Shown piece by piece: positions 1 to 8,027 of a DNA stretch of 45,619 nt (positions are counted from its first letter, which is position 1; each line of letters begins with the position of its first letter). The translations under genes were made by a program, and so were the position numbers. Location: NCBI GenBank assembly GCA_947383685.1, contig CANDEE010000005.1, positions 1 to 45,619 on the forward strand, read 5' to 3'. Below the pieces are notes generated by a model, which saw nothing but the letters and a program-made list of their open reading frames with translations, was not told the DNA's origin and did no database searches. The stretch is from an uncultured Pseudoflavonifractor sp. (GTDB taxonomy: Bacteria; Bacillota; Clostridia; Oscillospirales; Oscillospiraceae).

Positions 1-55
1 GGACCTCCCCGGTGGGAATGGGCTTTTCCATTTCTTCAAACCATGTCATATCCAT
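1..55 (-). CDS. Partial N-terminus of an unrecognised protein
   Basis: Only the first 18 codons lie in the window, read leftward from an ATG whose complement is at 53-55; the peptide begins MDMTWFEEMEKPIPTGEV. A strong ribosome site (TTGGAGGAAT, complement of 61-70) sits at correct distance, and a TTGTGA-16-TAAAAT promoter can be read behind it, so this is a real start and not noise. It is divergent from trpS. Too little is visible to assign a family or function. Confidence 0.6.
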   Translation of the reverse strand, partial: MDMTWFEEMEKPIPTGEV

Positions 56-91
56 AAAAAATTCCTCCAAAAAACGGGATTTGTATCTCTC

Positions 92-119
92 ATTTTACCG
101 AAATGTAAATACCTCACAA
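92..119 (-). promoter_or_regulatory. Putative promoter of the leftward partial gene
   Basis: On the minus strand TTGTGA (114-119) and TAAAAT (92-97) are 16 bases apart, about 37 bases from the ATG. Moderate match only. Confidence 0.4.
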
Positions 120-204
120 TTTGCAGCCAGGGAGCGGCACAAAGAACTGCTAAACAGCCCTTTGCGTTCGTTAAGCAGTTCTATTGTATCGGGAGGGGAA
201 GAAC

Positions 205-233
205 TTGTCAAGCGGTGGAAAATGTGGTAAGAT
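205..233 (+). promoter_or_regulatory. Putative trpS promoter
   Basis: TTGTCA (205-210) and TAAGAT (228-233) are separated by 17 bases and lie 43 bases before the trpS ATG. The leader is too short for a T-box and no T-box consensus is present. Confidence 0.55.
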
Positions 234-276
234 AAAACAACATGGGTCAGTATACCTTGATGAGGAGTGAGCGACC

Positions 277-1278
277 ATGGAAAATGAAAAAAAAGTAATG
301 GTTTCCGGCATCCAGCCCAGCGGAGAGCTGCACATCGGCAATTATCTGGGGCCTCTGCGCCACTGGCCGGAGATGATCGAGGAGTACGACTGCTATTTCT
401 TTCTGGCCGACCTGCACACCATTACCGTGCGGCAGGAGCCCGCGGAGCTTCGCCGCCGGGTGCTGAATCTGCTGGCCAGCTATATTGCCTGCGGCCTGGA
501 CCCGGAGAAATGTACCCTATTCATCCAGTCCCATGTCCCTGCCCACAGTCAACTGGCCTGGGTGCTGGACTGCTACACCATGTTTGGGGAGCTTTCCCGT
601 ATGACCCAGTTTAAGGACAAATCTGCCCGGAACGCGGACAATATCAATGCGGGCCTGTTTACCTATCCGGTGCTCATGGCTGCCGATATCCTCATCTACC
701 AGCCTGATTTTGTCCCCGTGGGCGAGGATCAGCGGCAGCATGTAGAAATTTGCCGGGATATTGCCAACCGCTTCAATGGCATTTACGGGGATGTGTTTAA
801 GGTCCCCGAGGCCCTGATCCAGAAGGTGGGAGCCCGGATCATGAGCCTGTCCACCCCGGAGAAGAAGATGAGTAAGTCTCAGCCTGAGGGCTGTGTATTC
901 CTGATGGATAAGCCTGAGGACATTATGCGGAAATTCAAGCGGGCGGTGACCGACAGCGACACCGAGCGGTGCGTCCGTTACGCCCCTGAGGAGAAGCCTG
1001 GGGTCGCCAACCTCATGCAGATTTACGCCTCCGTTACCGGCAAGAGCTACGAGGACATCGAGCGGGAGTTTGACGGAAAGGGATACGGAGCCTTCAAGCC
1101 CGCCGTAGGAGAAGCGGTGGTGGAGGCTCTGCGGCCCATCCAGGAGGAGACCGCGCGGCTTCTCAGTGACAAGGCCTATCTGGAGAGCGTCTACCGCTCT
1201 GGTGCGGAAAAGGCGGGCTATGTGGCAAACAAAACTCTCCGTAAGGTTTACAAGAAGGTGGGCTTCCTGCCCGGGTAA
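277..1278 (+). CDS. trpS: Tryptophanyl-tRNA synthetase
   Basis: Class I aminoacyl-tRNA synthetase that activates tryptophan with ATP and charges tRNA-Trp in the cytoplasm. The 333-residue length is standard for bacterial TrpRS. The class I signature HIGN is at residues 19-22 and the second ATP-binding signature KMSKS at 197-201; GIQPSG near residue 11 and the GEDQRQHVE segment near 149 are typical of the TrpRS family. The start is supported by GAGGAGTGAG just upstream and by a promoter at 205-233. It is followed after 64 bases by tagO on the same strand, which may be co-transcribed. No T-box leader is seen. Confidence 0.97.
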   Translation: MENEKKVMVSGIQPSGELHIGNYLGPLRHWPEMIEEYDCYFFLADLHTITVRQEPAELRRRVLNLLASYIACGLDPEKCTLFIQSHVPAHSQLAWVLDCYTMFGELSRMTQFKDKSARNADNINAGLFTYPVLMAADILIYQPDFVPVGEDQRQHVEICRDIANRFNGIYGDVFKVPEALIQKVGARIMSLSTPEKKMSKSQPEGCVFLMDKPEDIMRKFKRAVTDSDTERCVRYAPEEKPGVANLMQIYASVTGKSYEDIEREFDGKGYGAFKPAVGEAVVEALRPIQEETARLLSDKAYLESVYRSGAEKAGYVANKTLRKVYKKVGFLPG

Positions 1279-1342
1279 GGCCTGCAGGAGCCTTTTTACA
1301 CACAGAAATCCTCCGGCCGCGCCGGAATAAGGAGATAACGCT

Positions 1343-2431
1343 ATGCCTATTTCATTGGAACTCATCGCCCGGGTGGCCGCGGCCCTGGGCGTGTCCTTCC
1401 TCATCGCTCTGATCCTCACCCCCGTGGTGCGGAACCTGGCGGTGAAGATGGGGGCGGTGGACGATCCCAGGAAAGATAAGGACCCGGAGCGGCGGATGCA
1501 CTCCGACCCCGTACCCCGGATGGGGGGCCTTGCCATCGTGCTGGGCTTCCTCCTCAGTACGCTGGTTTTTGTCCCCATGACCACCCAGCTCCAGGGGGCG
1601 CTTCTGGGAGCGGTCATCATCGTGGTGCTGGGAGTCTTTGACGACATCTACGACCTGCGGGCCAAATTTAAGCTGGCGGTGCAGCTCTTTGCCGCCCTTA
1701 TCGCCGTGCTGACGGGCAACGTCATCGAGTATATCTCCAACCCCAACATTTTTTCTGCCGATCCTTACTGGAAGCTGGGGTTCCTGTCCATTCCCGTTAC
1801 TGTTCTCTGGATCGTAGCCATGACCAACGCCGTCAATCTCATTGACGGTCTGGACGGCCTGGCCTGCGGCGTTTCCTCCATCAGCTCTCTCACGCTGCTG
1901 GTTATCGCCCTCCTGCTGGGAGAGCCTACCGTTGCCCTTCTGGTGGCGGCTCTGGCGGGAGGCTGCCTGGGCTTCCTGCCCTACAATATGAACCCGGCAA
2001 AAATCTTCATGGGGGATACCGGCTCCACCTTCCTGGGTTACATCCTGGCGGTCATTTCCGTCCAGGGCCTTTTCAAAATGTATACCCTCATTTCCTTTGT
2101 GGTGCCGTTCCTTCTCTTTGGCCTGCCTATCTTTGATACCTGCTTTGCCTTTATCCGCCGCATTGCCCACGGGCAAAGCCCTATGCATGCCGACCGGAGC
2201 CATGTTCACCACCGGCTCATTGACATGGGCTTTTCCCAGAAGCAGGCGGTGGCGGTTTTGTATGTCATCACCGCCATCCTGGGCCTTTCCGCTGTGGTAC
2301 TTACCACCAGCGGTGCGGTAAAGGCCATGCTGCTGCTCTTTGCCTTCTGTGTGGCAGGAGCGGTGGCGCTCAGTGTCTACTACGGGGCCCACAGGCCCCG
2401 TCGTGACCAGAAAGGGGAGGGCAAAAGATGA
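1343..2431 (+). CDS. tagO: Undecaprenyl-phosphate GlcNAc-1-phosphate transferase (glycosyltransferase 4, MraY/WecA family)
   Basis: Polytopic membrane enzyme that moves a sugar-1-phosphate, most likely GlcNAc-1-P from UDP-GlcNAc, onto undecaprenyl phosphate, the first step of teichoic-acid-like or other surface polysaccharide synthesis. The 362 residues form about ten to eleven membrane helices. Family motifs are visible: RMHSDPVPRMGG near residue 51, the DD of FDDIYDL near 99, NAVNLIDGLDGL near 162, GDTGS near 227 and the WecA/TagO-type histidine motif HADRSHVHHRL near 282, which separates it from MraY. RBS is AAGGAGATAACGCT. The stop overlaps the ATG of mnaA by four bases (ATGA), so the two are translationally coupled. 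The exact sugar substrate is inferred from the family and from mnaA. Confidence 0.92.
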   Translation: MPISLELIARVAAALGVSFLIALILTPVVRNLAVKMGAVDDPRKDKDPERRMHSDPVPRMGGLAIVLGFLLSTLVFVPMTTQLQGALLGAVIIVVLGVFDDIYDLRAKFKLAVQLFAALIAVLTGNVIEYISNPNIFSADPYWKLGFLSIPVTVLWIVAMTNAVNLIDGLDGLACGVSSISSLTLLVIALLLGEPTVALLVAALAGGCLGFLPYNMNPAKIFMGDTGSTFLGYILAVISVQGLFKMYTLISFVVPFLLFGLPIFDTCFAFIRRIAHGQSPMHADRSHVHHRLIDMGFSQKQAVAVLYVITAILGLSAVVLTTSGAVKAMLLLFAFCVAGAVALSVYYGAHRPRRDQKGEGKR

Positions 2432-3579
2432 AAAAGCTCCGCGTCATGTCCATTTTCGGCACCCGGCCCGAAGCGATCAAGATGGCTCCCCTGGTTAAGA
2501 CCCTGGGGGGCCGAGAGACGATGGAAAGCCTCTGCTGCGTCACCGCCCAGCACCGCCAGATGCTGGACAGCGTGCTGGACATCTTCCACATCACGCCCGA
2601 CTTTGACCTCGACATCATGGAGCCGGGCCAGAGTCTCTCCACCATCACCACCAAGTGCCTGTTGGGGCTGGAAAAGGTGTTTCAGGAGGCCAAACCCGAC
2701 CTGGTGCTGGTCCACGGAGACACCACCACCGCGTTTTCTGCGGCCCTGGCGGCCTTTTACAGCCAAATTAAGCTGGGCCACGTGGAGGCGGGTTTGCGGA
2801 CCTATGACAAGTATTCTCCCTTTCCGGAAGAAATGAACCGGACCCTGGTAGGGGACCTTGCGGATTTCCACTTCAGCCCTACGGCAGCCAACAGGGATAA
2901 CCTGAAGCGGGAGGGAATCGGCAAGGGAATATACTTGACAGGAAACACAGTCATTGATGCCATGTCCACCACCGTCCGCCCTGATTTTGTGTTTCCCACA
3001 GAGCTTTTGAACCACCTGGATTATGAGGGGAAAACGGTGATCTTGGTCACCTGCCACCGCCGGGAAAACTACGGCGAGCCCATGAAGAATATTATGACCG
3101 CCCTCCGCCGTCTGGTGGAGGCCTATCCCCAGGTGGAACTGGTCTATCCCGTTCACCTCAGCCCTGTGGTCCGGGAGGCTGCGGGAAAATATCTGGGGGG
3201 CCATGACCGTATCCACCTCATTGATCCGGTAGACGTAGAGGAGATGCACAATCTTATGGCCCGGTGCGCCTTTGTAATGACCGACTCCGGCGGCCTTCAG
3301 GAGGAGGCTCCAGCTTTGGGCAAGCCCGTGCTTGTCCTGCGCAGGGAGACCGAACGCCCCGAGGCGGTAGCGGCGGGCACCGTGAAGCTGGCGGGGACCA
3401 ACGAGGAGGAGATTTTCACCCTGGGCGCCCAACTTATTACCGACAGGGCGGCTTATGATGCCATGGCCCATGCGGTGAATCCCTATGGCGACGGTCATGC
3501 CTGTGAGCGTATCGCAGACGCCATTGAGTATGCCTTCCATCTCCGGGACGAGGCCCCGGGGGAGTTCAAAGGGGAATAA
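2428..3579 (+). CDS. mnaA: UDP-N-acetylglucosamine 2-epimerase (non-hydrolysing)
   Basis: Interconverts UDP-GlcNAc and UDP-ManNAc in the cytoplasm, supplying ManNAc for teichoic acid linkage units or capsule. The 383-residue length and the motifs fit the WecB/MnaA family: GTRPEAIKMAPL at the N-terminus, HGDTTTAFSAALAAF and HVEAGLRT near residues 92-120, PEEMNR, and the nucleotide-binding C-terminal stretch TDSGGLQEEAPALGKPVL near 290. It starts inside the tagO stop codon and is followed by a strong intrinsic terminator, so tagO-mnaA, perhaps with trpS, is the transcription unit. Teichoic acid glycosyltransferases are not in this window. Confidence 0.95.
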   Translation: MKKLRVMSIFGTRPEAIKMAPLVKTLGGRETMESLCCVTAQHRQMLDSVLDIFHITPDFDLDIMEPGQSLSTITTKCLLGLEKVFQEAKPDLVLVHGDTTTAFSAALAAFYSQIKLGHVEAGLRTYDKYSPFPEEMNRTLVGDLADFHFSPTAANRDNLKREGIGKGIYLTGNTVIDAMSTTVRPDFVFPTELLNHLDYEGKTVILVTCHRRENYGEPMKNIMTALRRLVEAYPQVELVYPVHLSPVVREAAGKYLGGHDRIHLIDPVDVEEMHNLMARCAFVMTDSGGLQEEAPALGKPVLVLRRETERPEAVAAGTVKLAGTNEEEIFTLGAQLITDRAAYDAMAHAVNPYGDGHACERIADAIEYAFHLRDEAPGEFKGE

Positions 3580-3584
3580 AAACA

Positions 3585-3613
3585 AAAATCCTCCCCACAG
3601 GGGAGGATTTTAC
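3585..3613 (+). terminator. Intrinsic terminator after mnaA
   Basis: AAAATCCTCCC and GGGAGGATTTT form a perfect hairpin around a short loop, directly after the mnaA stop; the A and T tails lie inside the stem so it could work on both strands. Confidence 0.75.
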
Positions 3614-3640
3614 AAACGTCGAAAAAAGGGGGGACCGTCC

Positions 3641-4426
3641 GTGGAACGTAATAACCGTACCATTTTGGTATTTTTGATCGCCGTTGTTATCGCGGTGGCG
3701 GTCTTTTCCAGCTTTGGCCTGCCCCTTTTTGCCGGACCCACAGCCACCATTACCTTGCCCACTCCCGTGTCCCCGGAAACAGAGGACCCGGAAAACTTGG
3801 AGCAGGTGGGCGGCGCAAGAGTAGAGGTGACCCCCGCCACTGTTCAGAGCGTGATTGCCGTCATGGACCGTTTGGAGAGCTATTCCCGCACCGTCACCAC
3901 TACCTTGGAGGGGATTTCCGCCACCGCCCATGTCTGGGTGGACGGAGGGTGGACGAGGGCGGATATGGACCTGCCGTCGGGCCTTACCGCCCACACAATT
4001 GTGGGGGAGGGACAGCTCTGGCGCTGGTACGATGCGGACGAGAGCGTCCTTACCTGGGCCGCCGACAGCTCCTCTGTGGATGTGGAGGGCCAGCGCATCC
4101 CCACCTATGAGGATGTGCTGGAGCTGGAGACGGATTCCATCACCGCCGCGGGCTATGAGGAGAGAAACGGCGAGGCCTGCGTCTATGTAGAGGTCTCTAT
4201 CCCCGAGCTGGACCAGGTGGAGCGGTACTGGGTCTCGGAGCTTACAGGGCTTTTGAGCGGGGCGGAGACGGTGGCTTCTGGGGAGCTGGTCTACACCATG
4301 ACCGCCACCTTACCGGAGACCCCGGCGCCCCAGTCGGCCTCCTTCCAGCTTCCCAACGGCGTTATCCTGCACCCGGTGGGGGAGGAGTCCATCTCGCTTA
4401 TAGAATCAACATCAGACCCAGCGTAA
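3641..4426 (+). CDS. Membrane-anchored protein of unknown function, LolA/outer-membrane-lipoprotein-sorting-like
   Basis: About 261 residues if read from GTG 3641, which follows AAGGGGGGAC. An ATG at 3485 is in frame but lies inside mnaA and upstream of the terminator hairpin, so it is not believed. Residues 5-25 (TILVFLIAVVIAVAVFSSFG) form one membrane segment or uncleaved signal; the rest is predicted outside the cell. The beta-rich body (VESYSRTVTTTLEG, HVWVDGGWTRADM, LWRWYDAD) resembles the MucB/LolA-like fold common in clostridial hypothetical lipoproteins, but this is a guess from pattern. Its last 29 bases overlap the end of the convergent gene at 4398. Confidence 0.75.
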   Translation: MERNNRTILVFLIAVVIAVAVFSSFGLPLFAGPTATITLPTPVSPETEDPENLEQVGGARVEVTPATVQSVIAVMDRLESYSRTVTTTLEGISATAHVWVDGGWTRADMDLPSGLTAHTIVGEGQLWRWYDADESVLTWAADSSSVDVEGQRIPTYEDVLELETDSITAAGYEERNGEACVYVEVSIPELDQVERYWVSELTGLLSGAETVASGELVYTMTATLPETPAPQSASFQLPNGVILHPVGEESISLIESTSDPA

Positions 4427-4652
4427 TGAGCAGCTCCAGATTTTCCTCCCGGTCGTCTAAAAAGAGAAAAAGCAAAATGAGCAGGAGAAGTACGTCTCCT
4501 GTATCCAGGTCCTCCAGATGGAGCCCCTTGAGCAGCCCGTCCAGCCCGGATTTTTTCCCTTCCTGGTCCCCGGCCTGGGGGGAGCTTTCCCCGTGAGGCC
4601 GGGACGGTCCCATGCGGTCGGTCCAGCTTTGGGAGAGATAGGGGTTATACAT
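4398..4652 (-). CDS. Small unrecognised protein with leucine-rich hydrophobic C-terminus
   Basis: 84 residues. The N-terminal half is polar and proline/glycine/serine-rich; the C-terminal half runs LEDLDTGDVLLLLILLFLFL then an acidic break and a second hydrophobic block LELLITLGLMLIL. The ATG overlaps the end of the preceding gene by eight bases and has a strong site GGAGGAGGGGACGGGCT, so coupling is likely. It is the last of three leftward genes and converges on the 3641 gene. No family recognised. A membrane-associated role is possible from composition only. Confidence 0.65.
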   Translation of the reverse strand: MYNPYLSQSWTDRMGPSRPHGESSPQAGDQEGKKSGLDGLLKGLHLEDLDTGDVLLLLILLFLFLDDREENLELLITLGLMLIL

Positions 4653-5145
4653 AGCCCGTCCCCTCCTCCTTCAAAAGCCGGATAGCTACCCGCACCACGC
4701 GGCTGAGGCGGGCGATTTTTTCCGCCTTCTCCATTTTTTCCCGCCGCTCAGCCCGAAGAAAAGGCTTGAGGGCGGAGAGAAGGGCCACCTTTTCATCGTC
4801 CTGGGCGGAGTATTCGGAGAATACTCCCAGGGCGATTTGAATGAGCCGGGGGTCCAGGTCCGGCCCGCCCAGCATCCCCAAAAGGGCGCCCAGATCGGGC
4901 GGGGCCTCGCTTTTTGAGGAATCTGGCCCCTTAAAATCGTCGGATTCGGAAAATTTTAAGGGGTCAGATGTTCCAGAATTTTCCATATCATGTAAAGTGA
5001 ACTTTACATCCTCGATGGGTGGTTCAGGAGAGGGAGCATCTTCTGGGGCCGGGCCGCCGGTGAGAGCGCGGGCGATGGCGGTGATTTGGCTCATGGCCTC
5101 GGGGTTTCCCAGAATGGACTGCAATTGTTCCTGAAGGTCCGCCAT
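4645..5145 (-). CDS. Unrecognised small helical protein with charged C-terminus
   Basis: 166 residues. The N-terminal helix MADLQEQLQSILGNPEAM and the pattern L..NPEA resemble the STI1-like repeat also faintly seen in the neighbour at 5186. A serine/aspartate/proline-rich linker (about residues 38-80) carries two similar short units, DPLKFSES and DDFKGPDSS, and joins a helical C-terminal part (DPRLIQIALGVFSEYSAQDDEKVALLSALKPF then a basic helix). RBS is AAGGGGGAAACGGGCT. The linker DNA is AT-rich with strong inverted repeats (see findings). No function can be named; conserved hypothetical is the honest label. Confidence 0.72.
   Translation of the reverse strand: MADLQEQLQSILGNPEAMSQITAIARALTGGPAPEDAPSPEPPIEDVKFTLHDMENSGTSDPLKFSESDDFKGPDSSKSEAPPDLGALLGMLGGPDLDPRLIQIALGVFSEYSAQDDEKVALLSALKPFLRAERREKMEKAEKIARLSRVVRVAIRLLKEEGTGYV
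4921..5009. repeat. AT-rich inverted repeats inside a coding linker
   Basis: Arms 4921-4937 and 4953-4969 are complementary over 17 positions with one G-T pair and a 15-base loop. A second perfect palindrome at 4990-5009 has 9-base arms (ATGTAAAGT / ACTTTACAT) around two bases. GGAAAATT (4948-4955) and AATTTTCC (4977-4984) offer an alternative pairing. Confidence 0.7.
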
Positions 5146-5185
5146 AGCCCGTTTCCCCCTTCTAAAAGTGATGGTTTATGCGTTC

Positions 5186-5464
5186 TTATTTCTGGGTCTT
5201 TTTTTGGAAGGCCTCCGCGGCCTTGGCCCCCTCGGGGCTGCCCATGACCTGGTTCAGAATGCCCATGAGGGCGTCGGGCTTGCCCTTGGCGGCGGCCTGG
5301 GCTGCGGTTTTCAGTCCGCTGCCTCCCGCCTGGTTCAACAGAGATACCAGCTTTTGAGTCTCTGGTGAGGACAACAGAGACTGAAGGGCAGCGGGATCTC
5401 CCAGGAGCTGGGCGGCTTTGGGGTCTTTTTTCAGGGAATCAAAGGTGGAGTCGGGCTGTGTCAT
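5186..5464 (-). CDS. Small unrecognised protein, STI1-like helical repeat
   Basis: 92 residues from the ATG at 5464. The upstream TTG at 5479 is rejected because it lies in the ribosome site TTGGAGGGACCTGCC. The sequence DPKAAQLLGDPAALQSLLSSPETQKLVSLLNQ has the spacing of an STI1/DP-type helical repeat, followed by an alanine/lysine-rich tail. First gene of a leftward three-gene set (5464 to 4398); a -10 TATAAT (complement of 5485-5490) is just upstream, with a poor -35. Divergent from the YfcE gene. Function unknown. Confidence 0.72.
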   Translation of the reverse strand: MTQPDSTFDSLKKDPKAAQLLGDPAALQSLLSSPETQKLVSLLNQAGGSGLKTAAQAAAKGKPDALMGILNQVMGSPEGAKAAEAFQKKTQK

Positions 5465-5538
5465 GGCAGGTCCCTCCAAACATCATTATAGTTGGTTTCG
5501 CTTTATTATATGAGCGGTAACGGGAAAGGTGAAAGGGT

Positions 5539-6009
5539 ATGAAATGGTTGGTAGTTTCTGATTCTCATGGTGTTCTGGACTACATGAAGGCGGCGGTGGA
5601 CCAGGAAAAGCCGGAGCGTATTCTCCACCTGGGGGATGTGAGCCGGGACGCGGAGCGGCTCCAGGAGCTCTATCCCGGTATCCCCGTAGAGATGGTCCGG
5701 GGCAATTGCGATGGCTGGTACGGCGACGCTCCGGAGGAAAAGGAACTGTCCTTCCTGGGCCGAAAGGTCTGGATGTGCCACGGCGACGCTTACCACGTGA
5801 AGCTGGGGATCGGTTCCATTACCTCTGAGGCCCGGAGCCGGGAGGCAGGGGTGGTCCTCTTTGGGCACACCCATGAGCCCCTCTGCTTCCGGGAGGGGGC
5901 CATGTGGATCATGAACCCGGGCACCGTCAGCGGCCGTCCCCGGGCCACCTACGGCGTCATCGAGGAGCGGGACGGGGAGGTATACTGCCGCACGGAGCGG
6001 CTTCGGTGA
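5539..6009 (+). CDS. YfcE/MJ0936-type metallophosphoesterase
   Basis: 156-residue cytoplasmic phosphodiesterase of the calcineurin-like superfamily. The metal-binding motifs are all present: SDSHG at residues 8-12 (DxH), HLGDV near 31-35 (GD), GNCD near 55-58, CHGD near 78 and GHTH near 112-115, ending with NPGTVSGRPR. Family members hydrolyse phosphodiesters in vitro; the natural substrate is generally unknown, so none is assigned. The RBS is weak (AAAGGTGAAAGGGT). It is separated from moxR by about 90 bases without a clear promoter. Confidence 0.92.
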   Translation: MKWLVVSDSHGVLDYMKAAVDQEKPERILHLGDVSRDAERLQELYPGIPVEMVRGNCDGWYGDAPEEKELSFLGRKVWMCHGDAYHVKLGIGSITSEARSREAGVVLFGHTHEPLCFREGAMWIMNPGTVSGRPRATYGVIEERDGEVYCRTERLR

Positions 6010-6098
6010 GAGACTGCTTTTTTAAGCAGAGGAAATGAGGGAACAAAACCGCTCCGTCAGCGTCAAAAGAAAAAATATGCGGGAAAGGACCGAGCCCA

Positions 6099-7025
6099 AT
6101 GACCAACGATTTGGCTACAAAAATATTGTATGAAGTCCGCAAGGCCGTGGTGGGCAAGGACGACGTACTTGCCAAAGCCCTTCTGGCCATTCTGGCGGGG
6201 GGGCATATCCTCATGGAGGACATCCCCGGCGTAGGCAAGACCACGCTGGCGGTGGCCTTTTCCAAGGCTCTGGGCCTTACCTATAAGCGGGTGCAGTTTA
6301 CCCCCGATGTGATGCCCTCCGATTTGACAGGCTTTTCCATCTACAACAAGGAGACCGGAGCCATGGACTACCAGCCAGGGGCACTGCTGTGCAACCTCTT
6401 TCTGGCGGATGAGCTGAACCGGGCCACCTCCCGGACCCAGTCCGCCCTTTTGGAAGCCATGGAGGAGGGCCAGGTCACGGTAGATGGGGTGACCCGTCCG
6501 GTGCCCCGGCCCTTCCTGGTCATCGCCACCCAGAACCCGGCGGGAGCCTCGGGCACCCAGCCCCTGCCCGATTCCCAGCTGGACCGTTTTATGGTCCGGC
6601 TTTCCCTGGGCTATCCCGACGGGGAGAATGAGGTGGAAATGCTTCGCCGCAAGCAGAAGGGCAATCCTTTGGATCAGGTAAGGCAGGTCACCGACAGCGC
6701 GGGTTTGGAGCAGGTCCGCCGGGAGACGGCCTGCGTCCATATCAGCGACGAGGTGGCACGGTATATAGTGGAGCTGGTCTCCGCCACCCGGACCCACCCT
6801 ATGGTCCACCAGGGAGGCAGCCCCAGGGCGACCCTGGCGGTGGCCGCTATGAGCCGGGCCATGGCCTGGGTCCAGGGAAGGGACTACGTGGTGCCCCAGG
6901 ACGTGAAAGGCGTGTTCCGGGACACGGTGGCCCACCGGCTTTTGCTGACGGGCCGGGGCATTTCGGAGCAGGCCGATCCAACCCTGGACGCCCTGAAGGC
7001 CGTGTCCGCCCCCAGGCTTCCCTGA
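6099..7025 (+). CDS. MoxR-family AAA+ ATPase
   Basis: 308 residues. Walker A GVGKTT is at 45-50 in the context DIPGVGKTTLA, Walker B LFLADELNR near 100-108, sensor 1 ATQNP near 145, and the arginine-finger region LDRFMVRL near 160. MoxR ATPases act as chaperone-like remodelers, here together with the DUF58 and transglutaminase-like genes that follow directly (6 bases, then 4-base overlap). This trio is a widely conserved arrangement of uncertain biochemical role, often connected with envelope or protein-complex assembly. Confidence 0.93.
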   Translation: MTNDLATKILYEVRKAVVGKDDVLAKALLAILAGGHILMEDIPGVGKTTLAVAFSKALGLTYKRVQFTPDVMPSDLTGFSIYNKETGAMDYQPGALLCNLFLADELNRATSRTQSALLEAMEEGQVTVDGVTRPVPRPFLVIATQNPAGASGTQPLPDSQLDRFMVRLSLGYPDGENEVEMLRRKQKGNPLDQVRQVTDSAGLEQVRRETACVHISDEVARYIVELVSATRTHPMVHQGGSPRATLAVAAMSRAMAWVQGRDYVVPQDVKGVFRDTVAHRLLLTGRGISEQADPTLDALKAVSAPRLP

Positions 7026-7031
7026 AGGACC

Positions 7032-8027
7032 ATGATACGGCGCTGGATATGCTGGCTCCTGGCTTTACTGGGGGCGTTGGCTCTCCGGGTGGCCTACACG
7101 GGCTGGCTGGCGGGCGTTGTGCTGGCGGCAGTGCTGTGCCTGCCGCCGCTGGGACTTCTGGTGTCCCTGCCCGCGATTTTGGCGGCCAGGGTGGAACTGC
7201 TCCCCAGCCCGGACCGGACAGAGCGGGGAAACCCCGCAAGCTGGACCGTCACAGGACGCAGCGTGTGGAAGCTGCCCCTGGGCCGGGTGAAGACGACAGT
7301 CAGGACCGTCAATGAGCTGAACGGTCTTATTTATCAATCCCAAAAGACCTGGTTTCTTCCCGGAGCGGGGACAAGGGTGAGCCTGCCCGTACCGGCGGTC
7401 CATTGCGGCCTTTTGACGGGAAAGCTGGTCCATGTCTGGGCTCTGGACGGCCTGGGCCTGTTTTGGCTGCCCCTGCGCCGGAGCGGTCCTGCCCAGCTAT
7501 GGGTGGAGCCGGCTTCCCGGGCCACCGGACTGCCGCCCTTTCCCGAGGAGGAGGCTCCCGGCGTACGCCCCCGCCCCGGCGGAGGCCCCGGCGAGGACTA
7601 CGACCCCAGGGAGTACCGTCCCGGCGATCCCCTGAGTTCCATCCACTGGAAGCTCTCCGCCAAGCGGGATGAGCTGGTGACCCGGGAGACCCTGGAAACG
7701 GTGAAGCCGCTGCCCCTGCTGACGCTTGACCTGTTTGGAGATGTGGATAAGCTGGACAGGACTCTGGACCTGCTTGCCGGAACCAGCGGAGGGCTGCTGG
7801 CCTTGGACCGGCCCCACACGGTGGCCTGGGCCGACCCGGAGACCGGGGAGCTTTGCCGTTTCTCCGTTGCCGGGGAGAATGATTTGCGCCGCTGCCTGGA
7901 AGCCATTTTGTCACGGCGCGCCCCTCTGGCGGGAAAGTCAGTGTTGGACCTGGCGGGGGTAGGGAGGTCCCTCCACCTGGACCCCCAGGTTCCGGCTGCC
8001 TCTGATGGGGGAGGTGACCGGGGATGA
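7032..8027 (+). CDS. DUF58 domain membrane protein
   Basis: 331 residues. Two N-terminal membrane helices (about residues 5-22 and 25-50, rich in Leu/Ala/Val) precede a cytoplasmic part. The DUF58 hallmark is seen around residues 190-220: DYDPREYRPGDPLSSIHWKL followed by SAKRDELVTRE. DUF58 proteins have a vWA-like tail and typically pair with MoxR. Its final codons overlap the ATG of the transglutaminase gene by four bases. The molecular role is unproven in the family. Confidence 0.9.
   Translation: MIRRWICWLLALLGALALRVAYTGWLAGVVLAAVLCLPPLGLLVSLPAILAARVELLPSPDRTERGNPASWTVTGRSVWKLPLGRVKTTVRTVNELNGLIYQSQKTWFLPGAGTRVSLPVPAVHCGLLTGKLVHVWALDGLGLFWLPLRRSGPAQLWVEPASRATGLPPFPEEEAPGVRPRPGGGPGEDYDPREYRPGDPLSSIHWKLSAKRDELVTRETLETVKPLPLLTLDLFGDVDKLDRTLDLLAGTSGGLLALDRPHTVAWADPETGELCRFSVAGENDLRRCLEAILSRRAPLAGKSVLDLAGVGRSLHLDPQVPAASDGGGDRG

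Noticed and set aside
12..230. 72-residue rightward frame before trpS
   Set aside because: No ribosome site, overlaps the leftward gene start and the trpS promoter, unlike any protein.
100..276. T-box leader for trpS
   Set aside because: No AGGGTGG-type T-box sequence and the promoter is only about 40 bases before the ATG.
517..1647. 376-residue minus-strand frame over trpS and the start of tagO
   Set aside because: Spans two well-identified genes on the other strand; composition is that of a shadow frame.
3485..3640. Extended start of the membrane protein at ATG 3485
   Set aside because: This part lies in the end of mnaA and across the terminator hairpin; GTG 3641 has a ribosome site and directly precedes the membrane helix.
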